A DNA stretch of 64,000 bases from Bradymonas sediminis (lineage in GTDB: Bacteria > Myxococcota_A > Bradymonadia > Bradymonadales > Bradymonadaceae). This document shows, in pieces, positions 51,607 to 62,069 of this stretch (position 1 is its first letter; every line of letters starts with the position of its first letter). The DNA lies in the NCBI RefSeq assembly GCF_003258315.1, contig NZ_CP030032.1, forward strand, positions 2,767,804 to 2,831,803, in the 5' to 3' direction. The notes beneath the pieces are model-generated. The model was not told where the DNA came from and did not search any database. It was given only the letters and a program-made list of their open reading frames with translations. The position numbers and the translations under genes are program-made.

Positions 51607-53211
51607 ATGACGCATTACCTTGAGTTCGTGGACGACACGTCCGCCAAGTTCTGGATGATCAAGCTTCTCGGCAACTCGCACACCGTCACCTACGGAAAGA
51701 TCGGCTCCGAGGGGCGCGCCAGCACCAAAGAATTCGACTCCGCCGAGGAGGCGCAGAAGAGCGCCGCCAAACTCATCGCGTCCAAGAAGAAGAAGGGCTA
51801 CACGGCGAGCGCCCGGACCGACGCCAAACCCGCCGCTCAGCTCACCAATGACGAGGCTGTCGAGAAATACGGACTCGCCGACCGCTACGTGGGAAACATT
51901 CGCTTCGCCAAAGTCATCGTCTTCGAGGGGGATGTCGAGATCTACGGTGACGTCAACAAGAACACCGTGGAATCCCTCTTCTTTGATGGCGAGCGCGAGC
52001 CCACCGACGAGCTGGTGATCATCGACGGCAACCTCACCGTCCACGGCAGCCTGGATCTGACCGAGTATTACCCCTGCCTGCTCGTGCTCGGAGATCTTCA
52101 CTGCGACTTTGTGACCAGCGTCAACTCCTACAAAGAAGTCACCGGCGACGCCTACATCACCACCGCCTTCATCGGCAATTACAATCATGGGCAGATGGTC
52201 GTGGAGGGGACCACCCACGTCCCGCTGATCCTCAACAGCGATCACGGCTGCACGATGACCCCCAACCCCAAAACGGTCTGCATCAACTATTTCAGCTACC
52301 ACGACGACTTTTTTAAGTACGATTATTACGTCGACGAGCTAAAGAACCTTTTCCCCGACGAGTTCTTCGAATGGTTTGATGAAGATGACGACGAGGACTT
52401 CGACTTCGAGTGGTGGTCGCTGGCGGCGACCCTGAAGTCGGGTGCCTCCCCCTTCCTGGAGGGCGCCGCGCCCGACCTCCTCTCCGCAGAAGAGATCCGC
52501 GCCATCGCATCGGGTGACGCGCCGGCCGGCGAGGCGCCGGCGAGCAACCCCAAACCGACCACGATGAGCCCGGCCGAGGCCAAAGAAGCGTTTGAAGCCT
52601 TTCGAGCCGAGCCGGCCCTGACCTTTTTGAGCATGTGCGGCGACGCCACGGTTTACCGCGGCAATGTCACCAGCGACGTGAGCGATATTTTGGATCTGGC
52701 GCTCACGCTTGGCGAGCAGGGCACACCGATTGTCATCGACGGTGACCTCACGCTGACCGCCGATTCCGTGGAATGGGGCTCGGAGTCGGAGTGCAACCTG
52801 CTGCTCGTCACCGGCGACCTCCGCGTCAATCACCTCCTTATGTCGGAAGTCGGCGACATCACCGTGCAGGGCGACCTCCACGCCAAGACCCTCGTCGGCA
52901 TGTACGGCGACAACGGCGGGAGCCTCAACGTCGCCGGCGACGCCCAGGTCGAAGTCCTCGTCGCCACGACCTATTTCTGTTTCGGCTTCGGCGGCAACGT
53001 CCAGACAAAACACATCATCGGCGACGGAACCTACGCCACCGACTTCACCGACGACTACATCTCCACCGAATCGACCAACCTCTTTGTGCCCGAGATGATC
53101 GAAGGTGGCGAATTCTCAGCCTGGCAGCTCTTTGAAGCGCGCGTCGCTGGCAAAGAGGTCTTCGTCAACAATGGCAAAGTCCGCGAGGGCGCCTACGAAC
53201 AGGAGTGGTAA
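51607..53211 (+). CDS. WGR-domain protein with bactofilin-like beta-helix
   Basis: A 534-residue protein. ATG 51607 has GGAG six bases upstream; the frame extends to 51520 without support. Residues 1-70 are a clear WGR domain: FWMIKLLGNSHTVTYGKIGS, then an EFDSAEEAQKSAAKLIASKK helix and GYTA. Two stretches of short parallel strands follow (VIIDGNLTVHGSLDL, LLVLGDLHCDFV and later VIDGDLTLTADSV, ITVQGDLHAKTLVG, SLNVAGDAQVEVLV). They resemble polymer-forming cytoskeletal (bactofilin) beta-helices, separated by an acidic Asp/Glu/Phe-rich segment. No membrane helix. It is followed one base later by the WD40 gene and is divergent from the larger WGR gene, suggesting one functional unit. Confidence 0.75.
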   Translation: MTHYLEFVDDTSAKFWMIKLLGNSHTVTYGKIGSEGRASTKEFDSAEEAQKSAAKLIASKKKKGYTASARTDAKPAAQLTNDEAVEKYGLADRYVGNIRFAKVIVFEGDVEIYGDVNKNTVESLFFDGEREPTDELVIIDGNLTVHGSLDLTEYYPCLLVLGDLHCDFVTSVNSYKEVTGDAYITTAFIGNYNHGQMVVEGTTHVPLILNSDHGCTMTPNPKTVCINYFSYHDDFFKYDYYVDELKNLFPDEFFEWFDEDDDEDFDFEWWSLAATLKSGASPFLEGAAPDLLSAEEIRAIASGDAPAGEAPASNPKPTTMSPAEAKEAFEAFRAEPALTFLSMCGDATVYRGNVTSDVSDILDLALTLGEQGTPIVIDGDLTLTADSVEWGSESECNLLLVTGDLRVNHLLMSEVGDITVQGDLHAKTLVGMYGDNGGSLNVAGDAQVEVLVATTYFCFGFGGNVQTKHIIGDGTYATDFTDDYISTESTNLFVPEMIEGGEFSAWQLFEARVAGKEVFVNNGKVREGAYEQEW

Positions 53212-53212
53212 T

Positions 53213-54103
53213 ATGAAGCGTCCATCTATGTCGGCCGTTTATGGCCTCGCGCTCAACCCGGACGGAACTCTCCTGGCCGCCGCCGGGCCGGGCAAGGGCA
53301 TCATCTTCGACACCGCCAGCGGCAACGCCGTCATAAAGATTCCCGGAGCCACCGGCCACGCGTATGACGTCGACTTCGCCCCCGATAGCAAGAGTGTCGT
53401 GATCTGTTTTCACGGCGGGCATGTCCGCCAGTACGACGTGCAGAGTGGCGATGAGATCGCCAGTTACACCGGACACGCCGGCGTCCCGCAGGGTGTGCGT
53501 AAGGTGAAGTTCAGCCCCGACGGCAAGCAGTTGGCGTCGGTCGCCGAAGACTCCACGCTGCGCATCTGGGACACCCAATCGACCGACGAGCTGCAGCGCT
53601 TCAAAGCGCGCGCCGACGTCAACACCGTGGCCTGGGGGCCGGGCGAAAGCCACATCACCTTCGCCACCGACGTCGGGCTGCACACCGTCGAGATCGCCTC
53701 GCGCCGCGGCATGACTCTGGACACCGGCGCCATCGCCGACGTTCAAGTCGTCAATAACCAGATCCTCGCGGCCTGGGATGAGGCTATTCGCTTTCTCACC
53801 CCCGACCTCGAGATCACACGCACGCTCGAACAGTGTGCGGTCTCCCGGATGCGGGCCTACGAAGGTTATCTCTTCGCGGCCTCCTGGTCCGGCGCCGACG
53901 CCGGCGTCCACCGCTGGGATCTCTCCGACGGAACGCGCCAGCGGCTACCACTGCCCGCGCCTGTTGGCGATGGGCCCCACGCCGTCTGGGCCCTCGCCAT
54001 CGACGCCGCTCGCGGCGTGCTCTACGCGGGCTGCAATCCCATGAATGGTTCGTCGAACATTGTGGCCTGGGATTGCGCGTCGCTGGACCTGCTCGATCTC
54101 TGA
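53213..54103 (+). CDS. WD40-like beta-propeller protein
   Basis: A 296-residue WD40-type protein with no signal peptide. Repeats include VYGLALNPDGTLLAAAG, VDFAPDSKSVVICFHGG, VKFSPDGKQLASVAEDSTL with RIWDTQS, VNTVAWGPGESHITFATD and VWALAIDAARGVLYAGC. These make about six to seven blades, enough for a closed propeller. AGGAG eight bases before ATG 53213 lies inside the end of the previous gene, and only one base separates the two, so they are co-translated. It probably acts as a scaffold for the WGR proteins; this is inferred from gene order. A terminator follows. Confidence 0.8.
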   Translation: MKRPSMSAVYGLALNPDGTLLAAAGPGKGIIFDTASGNAVIKIPGATGHAYDVDFAPDSKSVVICFHGGHVRQYDVQSGDEIASYTGHAGVPQGVRKVKFSPDGKQLASVAEDSTLRIWDTQSTDELQRFKARADVNTVAWGPGESHITFATDVGLHTVEIASRRGMTLDTGAIADVQVVNNQILAAWDEAIRFLTPDLEITRTLEQCAVSRMRAYEGYLFAASWSGADAGVHRWDLSDGTRQRLPLPAPVGDGPHAVWALAIDAARGVLYAGCNPMNGSSNIVAWDCASLDLLDL

Positions 54104-54135
54104 GCCTGAATGACGGCGATCGTCATTCTGCTCAC

Positions 54136-54162
54136 AAAAAAGGGCCCCGCGGGGCCCTTTTT
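54136..54162 (+). terminator. terminator after the WD40 gene
   Basis: A6, GGGCCCC, GC, GGGGCCC, T5: nearly identical to the terminator at 47605-47632. The downstream sequence also matches that region, so the element was copied with its neighbour. Confidence 0.88.
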
Positions 54163-54242
54163 ATATTCAACACTCTACATCTCCGGCGCCCGCTGCGAGG
54201 CCTCGGTTCACCCGAAGACCCAACCGTCGCCGGCGTCCACCT

Positions 54243-54331
54243 GCACACCGATTCACGACTCGACGTCGACGATGACAAGCTCCCCATTCTTTCCACCCAC
54301 CACGATCGTCGGCCCCGGCCGCCGTGCCGGG
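54243..54331 (-). pseudogene. remnant of the C-terminus of a WGR-propeller protein
   Basis: The minus strand encodes RPGPTIVVGGKNGELVIVDV and the same final residues as the gene at 47676 (GPGPTIVVGGKKGELVMVEV), with the stop at the same place. Similarity ends abruptly after about 25 codons. Together with the copied terminator it shows that a second, similar gene once stood here or that its 3' end was duplicated. Nothing else is seen between 54332 and 54520. Confidence 0.7.
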
Positions 54332-54520
54332 TGACCTCGCCATGCGAACACTCCGGGGATCAAACTCGACATCCCAAAGCCTATCTTCCCCACTGCCCCC
54401 TTTAGCCTCAACGAATTAACCATTGCAGTTAAACCCACCTCATAGTAGGCATCCCGCTTCTCAAATCCGAGGAAGGACGCCTCTTATCTGCTGACAAGCA
54501 TTTCCTCGGTTACATACGCC

Positions 54521-55702
54521 ATGGAGCACTTATGTACTGCACTTTCTTCCCGACTTATTTACCTCGCATTCGCCCTACTCCTCAGTACCACCCTCGGCTG
54601 TGGCGACGTCTAAACCAACACCAACCAGACAGCCAACGCCGACGCCGATACTGACGCCGACGGTGATACCGACGCCGACACTGACGGTGACACCGACGCC
54701 GACGCCGACACTGACGGTGATACCGACGCCGACGCCGACACTGACGGTGATACCGACGCCGACGCCGACGACACCCCCGACGTCGGGGATGACGACCCCG
54801 TGCCCGGCTGCGACTTGAGCGGGTTTGGCCCTCGCACCCTTGAGGTGGCGCGCTATGACCACAACGGCATCAACGCCATCTTCCACGGCGAAGCCGACGA
54901 GAACGGCAAAACCCGCGGCCTGGTCATCTACTGGCCCCAGGGCGGCAGCACCGATCTGGCCGACTACGCCCCCTTCGTGATGAGCACCCCCGAGCAGGAC
55001 GTGCCGATCAACGCCTTTGTGAACGGATGGACCGGCTGTGATCCCGGCGCCGACCCCACCCCCTACACCTGCGAAAACTACTTCTACACCGCCTCTGGCG
55101 AGATGACGCTCAGCGCGATCGGCACCCGCGCCGGGGCCTCGGTCACCGGCCGAATCAGCGACCTGGTCCTGCACCTGCTCGACTCCAATGGCGAGACCAA
55201 ATGGTGTCTCAACGGCTTTGACTTCGACCTGACCCTGCCCGCCACCACCAACGATCTGGGCATGTGCAACGTCGAGGATGACTGCTACGCATTCGGGAGC
55301 AACTCCTGCCTGACGCCCGTGCAACATGAGCGCTACACCTACTGCGCGCCGCGCACCTGCGTGCCCGCCGGTCAGATGACCAGCTGCGACGACGACAGCG
55401 AATGCGGCGCCGACGATGTCTGCCGCCGCGCCGATACCGCCATGTGCGCCTGTGACGGCTTCAACCGCTACTGCCTGCCCAGTTGCACCGACGACAGCAG
55501 CTGCGCCGAGGCCGAGTTCTGCGCCGCCGACGGCCACTGCAAAGCGATCGCCTGCGAGGATGGCGACTGCCCCGACAACTTCTCCTGCTCGACGGAGAAC
55601 ACCTGCCTGCGCACCACCTGCACCACCGACGCCGATTGCGCCGGAGAGGGCTTTTGCGTGGAGGGAGAGTGCCACGCGGAGATGGGCTACTGCGTCGATT
55701 AA
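54521..55702 (+). pseudogene. Cys-rich lipoprotein, paralogue 3, interrupted by an in-frame stop
   Basis: ATG 54521 opens a normal lipoprotein signal (LIYLAFALLLSTTLGCGDV), but codon 31 is TAA (54611-54613), three residues after the lipobox Cys. The same frame then continues without a break through an Asp/Thr/Gly repeat linker (30-bp DNA repeats, GDTDADADTD) into a domain almost identical to paralogue 2 and ends at 55702. A GTG at 54800 is the first alternative start, but it would lack export signals. The simplest reading is a nonsense mutation in a recently duplicated gene. Readthrough or a sequencing error is possible, because the rest of the frame is intact. Confidence 0.75.
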
Positions 55703-55722
55703 CAGTGGCTTTGTATAGCGGC

Positions 55723-55751
55723 AAAAAGGGGCCCCATCGGGCCCTTTTTTG
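55723..55751 (+). terminator. terminator after paralogue 3
   Basis: A5, GGG, a bulged G, CCC, loop, GGGCCC and a T6 run. A diverged member of the same terminator type as 47605-47632. Confidence 0.8.
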
Positions 55752-55760
55752 TGTCCAAAG

Positions 55761-55952
55761 CTCGGCGGGCTATCGCCCCAACGCGCCCGCCCCCCGCAGG
55801 CGCGGCGGGTGCTCTTTATCGGCAGCAGCCACACGTTTGTGCACGACGTCCCCGGCATGGTGCAGCGGCTGGGCGAGTCGAATGGAACGCCCATCTGGGT
55901 CGAGGCGTTGACGATTGGCGGGGCGAGCCTGAGCGACCACCTTCGCGGGCCT
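55761..55952 (+). pseudogene. truncated SGNH hydrolase (DUF4886-type) fragment
   Basis: About 190 bp closely matching bases 42690-42903 of the intact gene at 42612, in the same orientation. It includes the frame for VLFIGSSHTFVHDVPGMVQR and TPIWVEALTIGGASLSDHLR. The part before it is frameshifted or deleted relative to the intact gene, and similarity stops after the DHLR codons, so the Asp/His catalytic region is missing. It has no start or signal peptide. Confidence 0.8.
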
Positions 55953-56315
55953 TCGATCGGGCGTCGCCCATACAAACCGAGCGCAAGACATTGCCAATTT
56001 GGATGCAAATCACCCGCCTATCTTCAGCTTTAGTGCCAGCCCGGTGCAAACTTAGATAAATCCTGGCCAAACCCCGCCCAACGCCCTCTCAGGGCCTTGC
56101 CGAAGCCCCGAAACCCCTGCAACCATCGCCCCCGTCGCCAGCAATACCGGTGAATGGCGAGTGACTCTCGCCCGCATTTCAGCGGGTTTCGCCTCGTCAG
56201 CGAAGCCTGAGCCGAGATGATTCTGCGACGTACACGCGCCTTGAGGCGATGATGGTTCTATCGCCTGAAGGCGGCCGAGTTTTGTGAAATAAATTCCCCA
56301 GATTGGAGACTTAAG
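55953..56315. other. intergenic region, no gene seen
   Basis: 363 bp at the right edge of the foreign-looking segment. Base usage returns to host style toward 56316. No hairpin with a T run, promoter pair or repeat was recognised. Confidence 0.4.
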
Positions 56316-58010
56316 ATGAAAAATTATACGAAATATCTGGCGCTATTATGCCTGGGACTCACGGTGGGTTGCGGCGAGGCGGTCGAGCAGACCGACGCTC
56401 CCCCGGCGGCGTCGAGCCCGGCTTTTGACACCGCGACCCTCGCGCTGACCACCGACGTGCTGGCCGACACCGATATCGGAGGCGTGCGCTTTACGGCCAC
56501 CGAAGTCGACTGCACCACGGGCGCGCCGATCACCCCGGCCAACGTCGAGACGGCCGACGTCGACCTGGCCGATATGTTTATCCCGGGCGGAAACGGCACC
56601 TTCGAGAACGCCCCCTACGATGAGGATTCGCAGCATCTCTTCGCCGACCAATATTTCGACCTGTCGCCGGGCTGCTACGACGTGCTGGTCGAGCCGCTTC
56701 AAGCCGACGGCAGCCTCTCCGAGGATTGCTGGTCGGCCCATCGAGACGCGGTGCCCGTTTTTGCTGGGAGCACCACCGAGATCCTGCTGATCATGCAATG
56801 TCGCGGCGAAGAGCGCGGCGGGCTGGACACCATCGCCAGCGTGAATCACCCGCCTCAGATCGACGACCTGCAATTTGAGGACTCCAAATTCACCTGCACC
56901 GAGCGCACCCGGGTGTGCGTCACGGTCTCGGACCCCGACTCCGACCCGGTCGACGTGACCTGGGATATCGAGCCGGGCGCCCATATCGTTTCAAGCAGCA
57001 TCGAGACCAACGCGGCGGGCGAGACGGTGGCCTGCGCGACCATCTACTCCCAGGAGCCGGGGAGCTATCAGGTCGCGGCGACGGTCTATGACCTGGGCTA
57101 CGACGCCAACGGAAACCTGGTGCCCATCGAGGACCTGTTGGTCGCCCAGGGCGACCCGCACCCATCGCACGCGGCGCTCAAATTCCCCATTCATATGCTC
57201 AGCGGCGAGGACTGCCTATGCGAGTGCCCCGAGGGGTTTGAGTTCAACCCGGTCGATGAGACCTGCGAGCGCACCGAAACCGTCTCGGTCACCCATAACG
57301 GCGAGGCGTTTCGGGTCTGCGCGGGCGACACTAACTCGACCTATTCCGGCGGCGGCGCGAAATACCCGAGCGGAAACACCCTACAAAACGCGTTCTTTGG
57401 CCAGAGTTGGAGCGACTCAACCGACGGCCGACTGAACAACGTCGGCGTGTGGGCGTGCGACGGCGACAGCAATAGTAGCGGCTCGACTCCGACCGAGGAG
57501 TGGCTCGGCTTCACCACCTGCGTCGACGCCCCCACCGCCGGTGACTATCTGATCGGCATCGCCGGCGACAACCGTGTGCGCGCGGCCATCGACGGCGTGA
57601 CGGTGTCTCCGGGGTCGCTGAGCACAACCTATATCAACGCGAACTTCAACTATTGGTGGATGATCCCGGTGACGCTAACCGCGGGCGCTCACACCTTCCT
57701 TCTGGAAGGGTATAACGATGGCGGTGATGCGGCCTTCGGCGCCGAAATCTACGGCCCCTTCCCAGCCGGCTCATTGGTGGACGACGCCTCGATGATGGCG
57801 GCCGACGTGGAGAATAATATTATCTTCTCGACCGGCGATATGATCGGCTCGACCTTTTTGGGCGCAGACAGCGGGATGAGCTGCCCCGACGGCTACACCA
57901 TGGACGCCTGCGGCGCCAAGCTTGAGTGCGTGCGCACCGAGATCAAGGAATGCGTCAACACGGGTGGCGGCCCGATTGAGGAGGACGACGGCACCATCAC
58001 TCCCCTCTGA
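56316..58010 (+). CDS. lipoprotein with Ig-like and carbohydrate-binding-like domains
   Basis: A 564-residue lipoprotein with lipobox TVGC; GGAG lies eight bases before ATG 56316. Residues of about 60-165 form a beta domain with FTATEVDCTTGAPITPANVE. Residues of about 175-260 look Ig/cadherin-like (NHPPQIDDLQFEDSKFTC, VTVSDPDSDPVDVTWDIEPG). The region of about 330-520 resembles a PA14 or lectin-like ligand-binding fold (GDYLIGIAGDNRVRAAIDGV, TLTAGAHTFLLEGYNDGG). Cysteines are few and paired. It is probably a surface-exposed binding protein; ligand unknown. Codon style is host-like, unlike the genes just upstream. Confidence 0.7.
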   Translation: MKNYTKYLALLCLGLTVGCGEAVEQTDAPPAASSPAFDTATLALTTDVLADTDIGGVRFTATEVDCTTGAPITPANVETADVDLADMFIPGGNGTFENAPYDEDSQHLFADQYFDLSPGCYDVLVEPLQADGSLSEDCWSAHRDAVPVFAGSTTEILLIMQCRGEERGGLDTIASVNHPPQIDDLQFEDSKFTCTERTRVCVTVSDPDSDPVDVTWDIEPGAHIVSSSIETNAAGETVACATIYSQEPGSYQVAATVYDLGYDANGNLVPIEDLLVAQGDPHPSHAALKFPIHMLSGEDCLCECPEGFEFNPVDETCERTETVSVTHNGEAFRVCAGDTNSTYSGGGAKYPSGNTLQNAFFGQSWSDSTDGRLNNVGVWACDGDSNSSGSTPTEEWLGFTTCVDAPTAGDYLIGIAGDNRVRAAIDGVTVSPGSLSTTYINANFNYWWMIPVTLTAGAHTFLLEGYNDGGDAAFGAEIYGPFPAGSLVDDASMMAADVENNIIFSTGDMIGSTFLGADSGMSCPDGYTMDACGAKLECVRTEIKECVNTGGGPIEEDDGTITPL

Positions 58011-58017
58011 CGCGGGG

Positions 58018-58290
58018 CTTGGCTGTCAGTCTGGTTCACCTCTGCCGGGTAAGCCGGCAGGGGTCGGCGCGGGGCGTGCGGGGGGCGCGGGGCTTGGCTG
58101 TCAGTCTGGTTCACCTGCCGGGCAAGCCGGCAGGGGTCGGCGCGGGGGGCGCGGGGTGTGGCCTTCAGTCTGGTTCACCTGCCGGGCAAGCCGGCAGGGG
58201 TCGGCGCGGGGGGCGCGGGGCTTGGCTGTCAGTCTGGTTCACCTGCCGGGCAAGCCGGCAGGGGTCGGCGCGGGGGGCGCGGGGCGTGCA
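58018..58290. repeat. REP-like hairpin repeat cluster C (inverted)
   Basis: Four units at about 64-bp spacing (hairpins at about 58041-58061, 58113-58134, 58178-58199 and 58241-58263), each GGCTGTCAGTCTGGTTCACC, then CCTGCCGGGC-type stem, AAG loop and CCGGCAGG. On the minus strand they are the same element as clusters A and B. The stem differs by one base pair changed on both arms (C-G in A/B, T-A here). No gene lies in 58011-58409. Confidence 0.88.
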
Positions 58291-58409
58291 GCTCGGGCTC
58301 CAGCGGCCTCCCCAAACCCATCCCATCTTGCACCCACCACCTTTTTTCATTATCTCCTAACGCGACACACCCCGCGCTCCCCCAGACTCCACCACATCAG
58401 GTCCCGCTC

Positions 58410-61709
<3,300 letters not shown>

Positions 61710-61753
61710 GGCGCCCCGCGCAATCATTCCCAACACAAAAGAGTCCGCGAATT

Positions 61754-62020
61754 ATGCAGATTTTAGACGATAATAAGACCAAAGGCGTCCTGACGACCAA
61801 GAGCATCGCCGCCCAGACCACCGACATCACCCACGTCACGCTCGACGACGAGGGCGATTGGCAATTTTTGGGCGATGGTGATTTTGACGCGAGCGACCTT
61901 CTCATCTTGCCGCTGGGCCAGATCATTGAGCTTGATAAGACCCTGGGGACGCTGCCGAATATACGTCGAAAGGAGACCTATATTCGCAAGAAAAAAAGCG
62001 CCAAATGGCAGAAGCTCTAA
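61754..62020 (+). CDS. small hypothetical protein
   Basis: An 88-residue soluble protein starting at ATG 61754, 44 bp after carB on the same strand. DDEGDWQFLGDGDFDASDL is followed by ILPLGQIIELDKTLGTLPN and a basic tail (RRKETYIRKKKSAKWQKL). The order of an acidic, Trp/Phe-containing loop, a hydrophobic helix and a basic end faintly recalls DUF2185-type immunity-like proteins, but this is weak. Probably co-transcribed with carB. Confidence 0.65.
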   Translation: MQILDDNKTKGVLTTKSIAAQTTDITHVTLDDEGDWQFLGDGDFDASDLLILPLGQIIELDKTLGTLPNIRRKETYIRKKKSAKWQKL

Positions 62021-62069
62021 CCTGGCAAACCGTGGCTCCCTAGCCTCCCCATTTTAGCGACGCCGATTC

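Larger units (their letters stand above)
45100..55960. other. putative horizontally acquired segment
   Basis: By hand count, ATAT occurs three times in the 3.7-kb gene at 47676-51347, once in 51607-53211 and not at all in the lipoprotein genes at 45114-47584. It occurs about fourteen times in carB and ten times in the 1.7-kb gene at 56316. The segment contains duplicated lipoproteins, WGR genes and three broken genes, and ends in a truncated copy of the SGNH gene found intact on the left. No integrase or transposase is visible. Confidence 0.5.

Noticed and set aside
45100-55960. Prophage or conjugative element
   Set aside because: No integrase, transposase, structural phage, relaxase or secretion genes are visible.
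54575-56008. 477-codon minus-strand open frame across the lipoprotein and SGNH remnants
   Set aside because: It is the complement of repeat-coded Asp/Thr linkers and crosses a terminator; no start context or family.
58018-58290. CRISPR array
   Set aside because: Units are near-identical over their whole length with no unique spacers, and there are no cas genes.
58158-58409. N-terminal extension of carB
   Set aside because: Runs through hairpin cluster C; CarB homologues begin near the ILGSGP motif, matching ATG 58410.
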